A stretch of DNA of 64,000 nucleotides from JANQTF01 sp041741415 (GCA_041741415.1 JBGSKC010000058.1:1-64000), one strand, 5' to 3'. Positions 53,419-63,476 are shown, counted from the stretch's first letter. The notes: generated by a model from the sequence alone, not told the origin. A program made the numbers and translations.

Positions 53419-55077
53419 ATGTCGGAAACCCCAAAATTTATCTTCGTCACTGGCGGCGTTACGTCTTCACTGGGCAAGGGCATCCTTGCGGCCTCGTTGG
53501 CTAAGCTGCTGCAACTCCGTGGATACCAGACGATTATCCAAAAATTCGACCCCTACATCAACATTGATCCGGGGACGCTCAACCCCTATGAACATGGTGA
53601 ATGCTATGTGACAGACGACGGCGCCGAGACCGACCTTGATCTGGGGCATTATGAGCGTTTTCTCAATGTTCCTACTTCGCAGGCCAACAACGTCACCACC
53701 GGCAGGATCTATGAAACAGTGATCCGCCGGGAAAGAAAGGGGGAATATGGCGGGAAAACCGTTCAGGTGATTCCCCACATAACTGATGAGATCAAGCGGC
53801 GATTCATGCTGATCAATGAAAACCGCCAGTTTGATATCATCATTTCGGAAATCGGCGGAACAGTCGGCGACATTGAATCACTGCCCTACATTGAGGCGCT
53901 GCGCCAGTTTCGCTATGATTACGGCCCGGAGCATTGCCTCGTGATTCACCTCACCCTCCTGCCTTTCCTCGGGGCTGTTGGCGAACTGAAAACCAAGCCG
54001 ACCCAGCACTCCGTTAAAAACCTGCTGCAATCTGGCGTTCAGCCTGATATGCTTGTTTGCCGGTCGGAGCAGAAAATCCCACAGGATGTTCGCCAGAAAA
54101 TTGCCCGCTTTTGCAATGTCCGCCTCGAAGAGGTGATAGAAAACGTGAATGCCCCCACCATTTACGAGGTGCCCTTTTTGCTGAAAAAGGAAAACCTCGA
54201 TACGGTGGTGCTCAGGAAACTGTCCTTGCCACTCAAGCAGGATCCGGACCTGACGGTGTGGAAAAAATTTGTTTCCCGCCTGAAAAATCCTTCGGATGAG
54301 GTCAGAATTGGACTGGTGGGCAAATATGTGGAACTGCATGACGCCTACCTGTCGATTGCGGAGTCACTCAAAATTGCCGGCGCTCAAAATGAGTTGGATG
54401 TAAAGATTGAGTGGATCCACTCTGAGGACCTGACGCAGGAAAACCGCGACCGCTACCTGGGGCACCTTGCTGGAATCCTTGTGGCTCCCGGCTTTGGCGA
54501 GCGCGGGGTGGACGGAAAGATTTTTGCAGTTCAGTATGCCCGCGAAAAGCAGGTGCCGTTTTTCGGGATCTGCCTGGGAATGCAAATGGCGGTTGTGGAA
54601 TTTTCCCGGAATGTGCTGGGATGGGCTGATGCCCACTCCACGGAGTTCAACCCTGGCACTGCTCATCCAGTCATTGACCTGATGGCCTCTCAAAAGGAGG
54701 TGAATCAACTGGGCGGAACGATGCGGTTGGGTGCCTACGAATGCACGGTTCAGCGAAACACCCTGGCTCATCAGGCCTATCAGGCCACGAGGGTGTATGA
54801 GCGGCATCGTCATCGCTGGGAACTGAACAACGAGTTTCGCAAAGCCCTGGCCAAAGGAGGGATGGTGTTCAGCGGAATCAATCCAGATAATGACCTGGTG
54901 GAGATCGTTGAGCTGAAAAATCATCCCTTTTTCCTGGGGAGCCAGTTTCATCCCGAGTATAAAAGCACTGTTGAGAGGCCACACCCGCTCTTCCTGGCTT
55001 TTGTTAATGCCGCCCACCAGCGGCATGTAGCCCTTTCACACGAAAGTTCCCAGCCAGAGACGACCTCCGGCAACTAA
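53419..55077 (+). CDS. pyrG: CTP synthase
   Basis: A 552-residue amidoligase making CTP from UTP, ATP and glutamine in the cytoplasm. N-terminal synthetase domain: FIFVTGGVTSSLGKGI, NIDPGTLNPYEHGE, VGDIESLP; C-terminal class I glutamine amidotransferase with the catalytic Cys in PFFGICLGMQ and a His/Glu pair in QFHPEY. ATG 53419 matches the family start; the 53-residue open frame upstream is not family-like. Confidence 0.96.
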   Translation: MSETPKFIFVTGGVTSSLGKGILAASLAKLLQLRGYQTIIQKFDPYINIDPGTLNPYEHGECYVTDDGAETDLDLGHYERFLNVPTSQANNVTTGRIYETVIRRERKGEYGGKTVQVIPHITDEIKRRFMLINENRQFDIIISEIGGTVGDIESLPYIEALRQFRYDYGPEHCLVIHLTLLPFLGAVGELKTKPTQHSVKNLLQSGVQPDMLVCRSEQKIPQDVRQKIARFCNVRLEEVIENVNAPTIYEVPFLLKKENLDTVVLRKLSLPLKQDPDLTVWKKFVSRLKNPSDEVRIGLVGKYVELHDAYLSIAESLKIAGAQNELDVKIEWIHSEDLTQENRDRYLGHLAGILVAPGFGERGVDGKIFAVQYAREKQVPFFGICLGMQMAVVEFSRNVLGWADAHSTEFNPGTAHPVIDLMASQKEVNQLGGTMRLGAYECTVQRNTLAHQAYQATRVYERHRHRWELNNEFRKALAKGGMVFSGINPDNDLVEIVELKNHPFFLGSQFHPEYKSTVERPHPLFLAFVNAAHQRHVALSHESSQPETTSGN

Positions 55078-55079
55078 AC

Positions 55080-55103
55080 TTTGCTGATTTGTCCCTACCT
55101 TTG
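55080..55103 (+). promoter_or_regulatory. Candidate promoter for yidC
   Basis: TACCTTTG (55096-55103) matches the Bacteroidota -7 TAnnTTTG exactly. A TTTG lies at 55080-55083 but spacing is short (12 bases). About 90 bases before yidC. Confidence 0.35.
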
Positions 55104-55192
55104 GCGCTGTTTCATTTTTCAACTACCTGCTCCCTGTAAGGATTGGCCCCTGCACCCGACCCACGGAGCTTTCGATTTGAAGACCCTTTCCC

Positions 55193-57130
55193 ATGGATAG
55201 AAACGCCATCACCGGCATCGTGCTGATTACTGCCCTGACGCTGGTGTATTTCACCTTCTTCGCGCCCAAGCCCGAAGACATAGTGCCGCAGACTTCCCGG
55301 CAAACCACCCAAACTGATCCCGGCAGGCTTCCAGAGGGGACAGACAATCCGCCTCCGGTGATGCAGGAAGGGATGGATGAGGCTCAGATGGACTCGATAG
55401 AGACCCTTCGAAAGCAGAGGCTTTATTCGGATTTCTATCGCGCAGCCGAAGGGGAAGAAAAAACACTCACTGTTCAGACCGAAAAACTGACAGTGGAGCT
55501 GAATTCTTTGGGCGGGTCTATCAGAGCAGCTTACCTGAATGAATACAAAACCCACGACAGCCTGCCGCTTCCGGCTATCAAGGCAGACCCCAACAACGAG
55601 TTTTACTTTCAGTTCTACTTTGAAGGAGCCGAAGGAAAAACCATCAAGAGCTCTGACTTGTACTTTGCACCCGTAGGGTCTTTCCCCGGTCAGCCCCTTT
55701 CTGGCTCCGACTCTGTTGTGGTGGCCATGCGGGCTTCCATTGACGAAAGCCGGTATGTTGAGCAGCGGTACACTTTTTATGGCGACCGCTACGACCTCGG
55801 ATACGACATTGTTTTTCATGGCCTTGAGGACCGTCTCGGCAAATATGCCTCCTACGAATTGAACTGGGTCTCGAACCTTGCCAAGACAGAGTATTCGATC
55901 AAGAACATGCGCCAAAAAACCACCATCGCTTACCGCCAGGGCGAGGAGGTGGAAAAGTTCAAAGAAAAGGATGACCGTATTCGCGAGGAAATCAAAACGC
56001 CCGTGAATTGGGTGTCATACAAAAGCCAGTTTTTCTCCTCTATTCTCATTCCTGATCAGCCTTTTCACTCGGCTAACCTCACGATGGCCACGCCTTATGT
56101 GGATTCGGTCAACAGGATCATGAACCTGAATGCCAAAGTGGACTGGCAGCGGTCGGATAATATTGAGTCTGGCTTCCGGTTTTACCTGGGTCCAAATGAA
56201 TTTTACACCCTCAACAGCTACAAAATTGGCCTCCAAAAGGAAATGGACCTCGGGTGGTGGATCATTTCCTACATCAACATCGGCACGACCTATATTTTCA
56301 AGTTTTTCGAGGGCTTCGTTCCCAATTACGGGATCATTATCATCATTCTGGCCATTTTGATTCGTTTGCTCATTCTTCCCCTGACTTTCAAAAGTTATGT
56401 GTCGATGGCAAAAATGCGGGTGTTGAACAGCAGCCCGGAGATGAAATCGCTGGATGAAAAATTCAAGGACGACGCGCAGAAGTTGCAAATGGCCAAAATG
56501 TCCATTTTCCGGGAGATGGGCGTGAGCCCTCTTGGAGGATGTTTGCCCATGTTGTTTTCGTACCCTTTCCTGATTTCCCTTTTCTTCTTTTTCCCGCAGG
56601 CAGTAGAACTCAGGCAACAAGGGTTTCTGTGGGCAAACGACCTGTCAACTTTCGATGCAGTCGTTTCCTGGAAAGGCGATATTCCCCTCATCAGCAGTGT
56701 GTATGGCAATCACATCAGCTTGTTTACCCTGTTGATGGCCATTTCAACTTTTTTCTACACCTGGTACCAGCAAAAGTCGCAACCCACGCAGGCCAATCCA
56801 GCCCTGAAATATGTGGCTTACATTCTTCCTTTTTTCCTGCTGATTTTCCTAAACAACTACGCTTCCGGGCTCTCTCTCTATTACCTCACTTCCAACATTC
56901 TTTCCATCGCGCAAAACGCCATCATTGGCCGGTTTGTCGATGATGAGAAATTGTTGTCTGAGATGCGGAACTCGCAGAAAAAAGGAAAAAAAGGAGACAA
57001 GCCTGCTGGCGGAAAAGGCCGCCTGGAGTCCTGGATGGAAAAGCAGCAAAAGAAGCAGCAAGAACTCATGCGCGACCGCCAGGAAAAGGCTGCTCCTCCC
57101 AAAAATCGCCAGGAGCGTCGCAACAAATAA
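55193..57130 (+). CDS. yidC: Membrane protein insertase YidC
   Basis: A 645-residue inner-membrane insertase (Oxa1 family). An N-terminal membrane helix (ITGIVLITALTLVYFTFFA) leads to the periplasmic beta domain of Gram-negative YidC, followed by the conserved 60KD_IMP helices (YGIIIIILAILIRLLILPL, SPLGGCLPMLFSYPFLISLFFF, LPFFLLIFLNNYASGLSLYY) and a Lys/Arg-rich tail. It inserts and folds membrane proteins with or without SecYEG. Length fits Bacteroidota. Confidence 0.95.
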   Translation: MDRNAITGIVLITALTLVYFTFFAPKPEDIVPQTSRQTTQTDPGRLPEGTDNPPPVMQEGMDEAQMDSIETLRKQRLYSDFYRAAEGEEKTLTVQTEKLTVELNSLGGSIRAAYLNEYKTHDSLPLPAIKADPNNEFYFQFYFEGAEGKTIKSSDLYFAPVGSFPGQPLSGSDSVVVAMRASIDESRYVEQRYTFYGDRYDLGYDIVFHGLEDRLGKYASYELNWVSNLAKTEYSIKNMRQKTTIAYRQGEEVEKFKEKDDRIREEIKTPVNWVSYKSQFFSSILIPDQPFHSANLTMATPYVDSVNRIMNLNAKVDWQRSDNIESGFRFYLGPNEFYTLNSYKIGLQKEMDLGWWIISYINIGTTYIFKFFEGFVPNYGIIIIILAILIRLLILPLTFKSYVSMAKMRVLNSSPEMKSLDEKFKDDAQKLQMAKMSIFREMGVSPLGGCLPMLFSYPFLISLFFFFPQAVELRQQGFLWANDLSTFDAVVSWKGDIPLISSVYGNHISLFTLLMAISTFFYTWYQQKSQPTQANPALKYVAYILPFFLLIFLNNYASGLSLYYLTSNILSIAQNAIIGRFVDDEKLLSEMRNSQKKGKKGDKPAGGKGRLESWMEKQQKKQQELMRDRQEKAAPPKNRQERRNK

Positions 57131-57149
57131 GCCGCAAGGCACCCACCTG

Positions 57150-57192
57150 CAAGGCACGGTTTCCGAAAGGGGCTGTGCCTTGTGTGTTTTTG
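57150..57192 (+). terminator. Rho-independent terminator after yidC
   Basis: CAAGGCAC (57150-57157) pairs with GTGCCTTG (57175-57182), followed by TGTGTTTTT. Confidence 0.6.
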
Positions 57193-57278
57193 GCGGTTTC
57201 ACGACGAAACCCCGCGAACGATCGGACTGGCCATAGTTGATCTCTTCGATTGTTACCTTTTTCGGGTAATTTCACATC

Positions 57279-59702
57279 ATGCAGCTCTTGTCCCGCGCTT
57301 CTGAGTTTGTAACAAAGGTCGCCTGGCCCCGCTTCCTTCGCCACAAATGGCGAAATACCACGCTCCTGCTCCTGTTTGGCGGGTGGCTGTTATGCTTACC
57401 TGGCAATTTGTTTAAAGACCCGTATTCAACAGTTTTGCTCGATTCGGAGGGCAAGTTGCTGGGTGCCAGGATTGCTCAGGACGGGCAGTGGCGTTTTCCG
57501 TTGGCCGAGGAGGTTCCGGATCGTTTTGCCCTTGCATTGACCACATTTGAAGACAAACGATTTTATTACCATCCCGGCGTAGACCCGGTGGCCACGGCCA
57601 GGGCTCTATGGCTGAACATCTCTAACGGAGAAGTTCGCAGCGGGGGCAGCACCTTGTCTATGCAGGTCATTCGACTGGCCCGAAAAGGAAAGTCAAGGTC
57701 GCTATGGGAAAAATTGGTTGAAATGGTGCTGGCCACCCGCCTAGAGCTGCGGCACAGCAAGGCTGAAATTTTGGCTTTGTATGCCGCTCACGCCCCGTTT
57801 GGCGGCAATATCGTAGGGCTGGAAGCCGCTTCGTGGAAGTATATGGGCCGCCCACCCGGCGAGCTGTCCTGGGCGGAGGCTGCCACACTGGCTGTACTGC
57901 CCAATGCCCCGGGTCTGATTTACCCCGGACGCAACCGCCAGGCCCTGCTCGACAAGCGCAACCGCCTCCTCAACCTGATGCTTGAAGCCAGGCATATCGA
58001 TTCCCTGGAATGGGAACTGGCCAAAGAGGAGCCTTTGCCCGATGCTTCGCAGCCATTGCCTAACGTCGCTTCGCATTTGCTGGAGCGTGCCCGAAAAGAA
58101 CTGGGCCACCTGAGGGTTCATACAACCCTGGAGTTTTCCACACAGCTGCGTGCCAACGAGATCGTTTCTCAGCATCACCGGCGAATGGAGCGAAACGGGA
58201 TTCACAACATCGGGCTGGTAGTGGCCGACCTTCGCACGGGAGCAGTTTTGGCTTATGTGGGCAACAGCCCGGGCGCAGATCCCGGAGAGGGATATGCAGT
58301 GGATGTAGTTGCCGCGCCACGCTCAACAGGCAGCATCCTCAAGCCTTTTTTGTATTCGGCCATGTTAAATGAAGGCGAACTGCTTCCCCATCAGTTGCTT
58401 GCCGATATCCCCAGCTATTTCGGAGGATTTGTGCCTGCAAATTTTGACAACCGCTTTTCCGGAGCAGTGCCCGCCAGCGAGGCTTTGGCGCGCTCCCTGA
58501 ACATTCCTGCAGTACGAATGCTTCAAAGCCATGGCGTTGGCAGGTTTAAGGAAGAGCTAAAGCAAGCCGGGCTTTCCACTTTGTTTCGTCCAGCGGAAGA
58601 TTATGGATTGAGCCTGATCTTGGGCGGGGCGGAGGCCACTCTGTGGGATTTGGCAGGTGCCTACACCAGCATGGGGCAGATCCTTGACCGGTTTTCCGGA
58701 TACAATGGCCGGTATGAGCAGCAGGCTTTTCGCCCGCTGATCTATCAAAAAGGTCAGGAACACTTTGCATTGGGTGATGAAGACCGGGAGAAAATGGTAG
58801 AACAAGCGCCGCTGTCTGCGGGGAGCATCTGGTGCACTTTCCAGGCGATGCAAGAAATCACCCGCCCCGGTGAGGAGGCCTCATGGCGACTGTTTGGCTC
58901 GGCCCGCAGGGTCGCCTGGAAAACGGGCACTTCATTTGGATTCAGGGATGCATGGGCCATTGGCGTCACGCCCGAGCATGTGGTGGCGGTATGGGTGGGC
59001 AATGCCGATGGAGAAGGCCGCCCCGGCCTGATCGGGGCGGAGGCTGCTGCTCCGGTCATGTTTGACATGCTGAATGCGCTGCCGGGAGAGCGTGATTGGT
59101 TTCGTCCTCCCTATGACGACCTTGTGCAAGCTCTTGTTTGCCGGGAAAGCGGCCACCGGGCTGGCTCTGTTTGTCCACAGCCAGACACAGCCTGGATCCC
59201 ACTTGCCGGGATCCAGACCGGACTCTGCCCTTATCACGAGGTGGTCTGGCGCTCTGCGAATGGAGGGTTTCGCGTTCATAGTGACTGCGAATCACCAGGA
59301 AATATGCTTCCCGACAGCATGTTTGTTCTACCTGCAATCCAGGAATCTTTTTACCGGAAAACCCACCCGGAATATCGCCCTGTTCCACCGTGGCGGGCCG
59401 ACTGCGAACCCTTGGACACCCGGGGAGCAGGCCCGCTTTCCCTGATGTATCCGCATCCCGGGTCCCGAATTTATTTGCCTGTGAACCTCGACGGAACAAG
59501 CAGCAGCATGGTGGCAGAAGCAGCTCATGGTCAGCGGGGGACCACCGTGTTCTGGCATCTGGACGGGGTCTATCTCGGCGAAACAGAAGCAATGCACCAG
59601 CAACTGATCAAGGTAGGAGAAGGCGCTCATGTACTTACCCTGGTGGATGAAATGGGTAACACCGTGGTGTGTCCGTTTGAGGTGCTGGCAGCTGAGCGAT
59701 GA
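57279..59702 (+). CDS. pbpC: Penicillin-binding protein 1C
   Basis: An 807-residue bifunctional peptidoglycan synthase. An N-terminal membrane helix (near 25-42) is followed by the transglycosylase GT51 domain (EDKRFYYHPGVDP, GGSTLSMQVIRLAR), the transpeptidase with active-site Ser in SILKPF, SLN and KTGTS, and a C-terminal BiPBP_C domain (YPHPGSRIYLPVNLDG). The usual neighbour alpha-2-macroglobulin gene is absent here. A TACCTTTT element (57254-57261) lies 17 bases before the start. Confidence 0.94.
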   Translation: MQLLSRASEFVTKVAWPRFLRHKWRNTTLLLLFGGWLLCLPGNLFKDPYSTVLLDSEGKLLGARIAQDGQWRFPLAEEVPDRFALALTTFEDKRFYYHPGVDPVATARALWLNISNGEVRSGGSTLSMQVIRLARKGKSRSLWEKLVEMVLATRLELRHSKAEILALYAAHAPFGGNIVGLEAASWKYMGRPPGELSWAEAATLAVLPNAPGLIYPGRNRQALLDKRNRLLNLMLEARHIDSLEWELAKEEPLPDASQPLPNVASHLLERARKELGHLRVHTTLEFSTQLRANEIVSQHHRRMERNGIHNIGLVVADLRTGAVLAYVGNSPGADPGEGYAVDVVAAPRSTGSILKPFLYSAMLNEGELLPHQLLADIPSYFGGFVPANFDNRFSGAVPASEALARSLNIPAVRMLQSHGVGRFKEELKQAGLSTLFRPAEDYGLSLILGGAEATLWDLAGAYTSMGQILDRFSGYNGRYEQQAFRPLIYQKGQEHFALGDEDREKMVEQAPLSAGSIWCTFQAMQEITRPGEEASWRLFGSARRVAWKTGTSFGFRDAWAIGVTPEHVVAVWVGNADGEGRPGLIGAEAAAPVMFDMLNALPGERDWFRPPYDDLVQALVCRESGHRAGSVCPQPDTAWIPLAGIQTGLCPYHEVVWRSANGGFRVHSDCESPGNMLPDSMFVLPAIQESFYRKTHPEYRPVPPWRADCEPLDTRGAGPLSLMYPHPGSRIYLPVNLDGTSSSMVAEAAHGQRGTTVFWHLDGVYLGETEAMHQQLIKVGEGAHVLTLVDEMGNTVVCPFEVLAAER

Positions 59703-60305
59703 AGGAAAAGACGGATTTGCTGCTAATTTCGGAGAGAAAGGATCAGGAGTGGCATGTAAGGATTGCCGCATCAATGCAGATTTTCTGAAGAGAGTGTAAT
59801 CGAATGAGGGAGCACACTGCTTTGCCGTGAAGGAAAATGAAAGTGAAGCGAGTTGTCAGTGGGAAAGCCAAACATTTCTAAAATCATTGAATTTCAGGGC
59901 ATAGCGTACAACGTAGGATGGTGGGGCTCCGGATACAGGCCCGGTCGAAGGTTGAGAAGGAGGAAAATAGTTCGAACGCCCAATTAATTTAAGGACAAAA
60001 AAAGACACAAAAGTGAAGACTTTCGACTTTGTGGTGAAATGTAGGACTCGTGAAAGGAACGTGTCGGATTTCCGCGTGGAAGCCTGCTACTTTGAGGTGA
60101 AAGGAATCGGGGCAGAATGCAAATTCTTCCGCTTCCTTTTCATGTTGAGTTTGGGGTAATATTCTTCAACATGTGTTCCCGTCAGGTTTCCTGACATTGA
60201 TTACCGTTCCTGTTCGGCCTTCCCGGCGGAAGTGACATTGGCCCCTTGACTGTTACAGGTAGGAAAGGGAAGAAATTTTCAGGTTATTCGCCTGAAGCCA
60301 TTGCA
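59703..60305. other. Intergenic region
   Basis: About 600 bases with no protein-like frame. No tRNA or known RNA fold was recognised. The hairpin that follows could be the end of a small RNA. Confidence 0.35.
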
Positions 60306-60330
60306 CCTCCCAATCGGGGAGGCTTTTTTG
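60306..60330 (+). terminator. Short terminator-like hairpin
   Basis: CCTCCC (60306-60311) pairs with GGGAGG (60317-60322), then CTTTTTTG. It lies about 60 bases before the TANGO2 gene, so it could end an upstream RNA or attenuate the gene. Confidence 0.45.
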
Positions 60331-60387
60331 TGCCTTTCAGAAAAGCTTCGAAAAATTTTGGTCTTCAGGTAGAAACCCTCCTTGCTC

Positions 60388-61152
60388 ATGTGTCTGATAA
60401 TATTTGCTCATCAAACTGTTCCGGGTTACCGGCTGATTTTGCTTGCCAACCGCGATGAATTTTTGGATCGCCCCGCCGAGCGGATGGGGTGGTGGAAGGA
60501 GCCCCGGATTCTGGCAGGGCGGGATGTGAAAGGCGGGGGCACCTGGCTGGGCCTGACGCCTCAGGGAAGTTGGGCGGCTATTACCAATTTCCGGGATACA
60601 CGGTTGCCTCAAAAGCCTGAAACCACAAGGGGGGAGCTTCCGGTTATTCTTTTGAAAGAAAAACTAACACCGTTAGTTGCGATGGAAAGGCTGGCACCCC
60701 GAATCCAAACATACAGCCCCTGCAACCTTCTCTGCGGTGATTCGGCCAACATCGCCTACCTCCACAATGTAGAGCCCAATACCAGGCCGAGGCTACTGAC
60801 GCCTGGCATTTATGGCCTGAGCAACCATTTGCTCGATACTCCCTGGCCTAAGGTGCGCAGAACTCTGGCCGGCTTTCGTCAGGCTATTGAAAAGAGGAGC
60901 CTGGATCCTTTGGATCTGCTGGCTGTCATGGGAGACACTACCCAGGCTCCCGATGACGAACTGCCTTACACCGGCTTGCCGCAGTACCTTGAAAAGGCCG
61001 TCTCCGCACCGTTTATCACAGTTGATCAACCACAATATGGTACCCGCGTCAGAACGCTGCTCATGATTAGAGACAGTGGTGAAGTAACAGCGATGGAGTG
61101 GGGGAGAGAAGAGGATACCCCGGGCGTCGTGGTGGAATTTGCGATCTCCTGA
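60388..61152 (+). CDS. TANGO2/NRDE family protein
   Basis: A 254-residue protein with the family start MCLIIFAHQ and the NRDE motif (LLANRDEFLDRPAE), followed by AGRDVKGGGTWLGLTPQG, GLSNHLLDTPWPKV and the terminal QYGTRVRTLLMI. The initial Cys is typical of the NTN-like fold proposed for the family. Human TANGO2 affects heme or lipid trafficking; the bacterial role is unknown. TTG 60382 is an alternative start, but ATG 60388 restores the conserved MCLI. Confidence 0.9.
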   Translation: MCLIIFAHQTVPGYRLILLANRDEFLDRPAERMGWWKEPRILAGRDVKGGGTWLGLTPQGSWAAITNFRDTRLPQKPETTRGELPVILLKEKLTPLVAMERLAPRIQTYSPCNLLCGDSANIAYLHNVEPNTRPRLLTPGIYGLSNHLLDTPWPKVRRTLAGFRQAIEKRSLDPLDLLAVMGDTTQAPDDELPYTGLPQYLEKAVSAPFITVDQPQYGTRVRTLLMIRDSGEVTAMEWGREEDTPGVVVEFAIS

Positions 61153-61169
61153 ATTTGTTTCAGGGAGAG

Positions 61170-61200
61170 TTGGCCTTTGAGGAAACAGCCGTTACCTTCG
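61170..61200 (+). promoter_or_regulatory. Candidate Bacteroidota promoter
   Basis: TTG (61170-61172), 20-base spacer, TACCTTCG (61193-61200), close to the TTG...TAnnTTTG consensus. It is 19 bases before the CotH-like gene. Confidence 0.4.
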
Positions 61201-61219
61201 CCTGATCAACTCTCCACCC

Positions 61220-62242
61220 ATGATCTTCCTCCGATCCATACTGCTGTTGTTAAGTCTGTGGCCCGCTTTGGCAGGCGCACAGGAATTGTTGTTCTCCTCG
61301 GATTCCATGCTCCGTCTCAAAATGCAAGGCGACCTTGATGTGTGCATCCAGGACAGAGGCGAGGAGAGGAGTTACCACCCAGTTGAGGTGATCTGGTATC
61401 ACAATCAGGACTCCACCTCCATCCCGATGGAGATCCGCGTAAGGGGCAACTTCCGCCGCAGAAAAAGTACCTGCCTGTTTCCTCCGCTCCACATTAAGAT
61501 GAAAAAGGATACTGTAGTGGGTACGGTGTTTGAAGGGCAGAAAAAATTAAAGCTTGTAACCCATTGCCGGGGAAAAAACCAAGCTTTCGAGCAGAAGTTA
61601 TTTTTGGAGTATCTGGCCTATCGTAGTTACAACCTGCTTACCGAGGAGAGTTTTCGGGTGAGGTTGGTGGAGATTACCTATGTTCATACCGGGAAGGATC
61701 CTTATACAGAAGTCCATCACGGGTTTTTAATTGAAGACGACGAGGACATGGCCGAGCGCATCGGGGGGCGCTTGCTGGAGGGGGGTAATATCCACCCGCT
61801 GCAAGTGGATCCTGTGGCAGGCAACCGCATGGCCTTGTTTGAGTACATGATTGGCAACACTGATTGGTCGATTCCCGCGATGCACAATGTGAAGCTGGTG
61901 CTGCGTGAGCCCGGGACCCCGCCGCTGGTGGTCCCTTATGATTTTGACTGGTCGGGCCTGGTGGATGCCCCGTATGCGGAGCCGAATCCAATGTTGGGCA
62001 TTGCATCGGTGCGTGAGCGGTTGTATCGTGGTTTTTGCAGGCCGGAGGAAAGCTGGGAACCAGTATGGGAAGTTTTTTTGGCGAAAAAAGAGGAGATGCT
62101 TGCCTTGTATGAGACATCTCCTTACCTGACAAAGGCTGAGAAGCAACAGGCAATGCGTTATTTGCGGGAGTTTTATGACATCATCGAGACCCCGGGGCGG
62201 CGCAAATTCAACATTGAGGAACGCTGCAGAACAAACGAATAA
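61220..62242 (+). CDS. Secreted CotH-kinase-like protein
   Basis: A 340-residue protein with a signal peptide (MIFLRSILLLLSLWPALAGA). The fold resembles CotH/atypical kinases: MEIRVRGNFRRRKSTC, KKLKLVTHCRGKNQAFEQK, an acidic loop (HHGFLIEDDEDMAERIG), and two motifs suggesting metal and phosphate binding, IGNTDWSIPAMHNVKL and PYDFDWSGLVDAPYAEPN. CotH enzymes in spores phosphorylate secreted proteins; here the protein is predicted to be periplasmic or secreted. Followed 14 bases later by an NTF2-like gene. Confidence 0.75.
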   Translation: MIFLRSILLLLSLWPALAGAQELLFSSDSMLRLKMQGDLDVCIQDRGEERSYHPVEVIWYHNQDSTSIPMEIRVRGNFRRRKSTCLFPPLHIKMKKDTVVGTVFEGQKKLKLVTHCRGKNQAFEQKLFLEYLAYRSYNLLTEESFRVRLVEITYVHTGKDPYTEVHHGFLIEDDEDMAERIGGRLLEGGNIHPLQVDPVAGNRMALFEYMIGNTDWSIPAMHNVKLVLREPGTPPLVVPYDFDWSGLVDAPYAEPNPMLGIASVRERLYRGFCRPEESWEPVWEVFLAKKEEMLALYETSPYLTKAEKQQAMRYLREFYDIIETPGRRKFNIEERCRTNE

Positions 62243-62256
62243 AATCTAACAGTGTT

Positions 62257-62703
62257 ATGAGGGCTAAAAAATGGTTGCTGGCCTGCTTTATCATGGTGGC
62301 ATTGCCGGGCAGTGTGGTGGAAGGAAAAGCCCAGGTGGATCCAGGCATCGAGGCGGCTATCCATCGGTTATTTGCGGGGATGAGGGCAGGCGACAGCTCC
62401 ATGGTGGCGGCTGTACTGAGTGAGGAATGCATGATGGCGACTGTAAAAGATCAAGAGGGTAGGGGAGAGGTGTTGCCGGGCAGCAGGCGGAGATTTTTAG
62501 AGGCTGTGGCAGGGAGTGGAATGGAGCTGGATGAGCGCATTTCAGGGCTGGACATCCGGCAGGACGGCCCGCTGGCCAATGCATGGATGAGTTATGAGTT
62601 TTACCTTGACGGCACGCTTCACCATCGAGGGGTGAATGAGATGATCCTGGTGAAAGGGCAGGATGGCTGGCAGATTCGGGTGATCATGGATACCAGGCGA
62701 TAG
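62257..62703 (+). CDS. Secreted NTF2-like (SnoaL-type) protein
   Basis: A 148-residue protein with a signal peptide (MRAKKWLLACFIMVALPGSVV...) followed by an NTF2-like alpha+beta barrel: IEAAIHRLFAGMRAGDSSMVAAVL, LANAWMSYEFYLDG, VNEMILVKGQDGWQIRVIMDTRR. Ligand unknown. Cotranscribed with the CotH-like gene by spacing. Confidence 0.82.
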   Translation: MRAKKWLLACFIMVALPGSVVEGKAQVDPGIEAAIHRLFAGMRAGDSSMVAAVLSEECMMATVKDQEGRGEVLPGSRRRFLEAVAGSGMELDERISGLDIRQDGPLANAWMSYEFYLDGTLHHRGVNEMILVKGQDGWQIRVIMDTRR

Positions 62704-63311
62704 CAGTCGGGCAAAAAAAGTTAGAGATACTATCAGCATAACAGAATTAGTAAGTGGTAAAAATTCTAACATCGTTAATTACAATTTTGCTATTCACTTG
62801 AATTGTTGTCATGATGGTGAATCCCAACGTTATCACAGAAGTGATTTATGAAAATCCTTTGATTTTCCATCAAACAAGCCTGAACTGGTGGCTGATAGCA
62901 GTGAACATTATCGAAATGCCTGCTAAATTTTTTGCGTAAAGTATTTTTTTGCTGTATCATTAAGCTATTTAGGTTTGTAATCTGTGTAATTATTTCAAAA
63001 AAGAAATCATTCTCTTGTATGATTGTTTTTCCCCAGGCCATGGTTGCAAAATAAAATTCCTGAATCTAAATATCTCAGTAATTAATAGTGAATGAAGAGG
63101 GCGGCCATTTTTCTTTGAATATTTTAAAATGGTATCACGCTACGTTTATCGAACAAAAAATAATATTGTGACGTTGATTTCCTATTTGTTTTTTCAATCA
63201 CGTTCGAAACGTTTTTGGTGCATGTGTGAATGATACAATACGGCTCGCCAATTCTGTAAAGTATTCAATAAAGTAATGTCGATCTTTCCTAACCACTCAT
63301 AACTTTTTCAA
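62704..63311. other. AT-rich intergenic region
   Basis: About 600 AT-rich bases, unlike the flanking GC-richer genes. A minus-strand frame (62790-63041, 83 residues) was judged not convincing. Nothing further recognised. Confidence 0.4.
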
Positions 63312-63476
63312 ATGAAAAGTGCAATTCACAAGTTTTACACAACCGAATCTGGCTTGCAGCCCAAGGTTCGGAATGATCGCTGGTACAGACCCCGCGTTCG
63401 CCATTACCCCCTTACACCGGATCCCAATCCGGAGTTCAATTTGAACAAAGATGTCTCTGACATCCCATTGGCATAA
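63312..63476 (+). CDS. Small ORF of 54 residues
   Basis: A 54-residue frame (MKSAIHKFYTTESG, WYRPRVRHYPLTPDPNPEF, DVSDIPLA) beginning with ATG and ending TAA. It is basic and Pro/Tyr-rich, unlike the AT-rich DNA around it, so it could be a small protein. No homologue recognised; the call is tentative. Confidence 0.35.
   Translation: MKSAIHKFYTTESGLQPKVRNDRWYRPRVRHYPLTPDPNPEFNLNKDVSDIPLA

Noticed and set aside
62790..63041. 83-residue minus-strand frame in the AT-rich gap
   Set aside because: Composition follows the local AT bias and no motif is visible.
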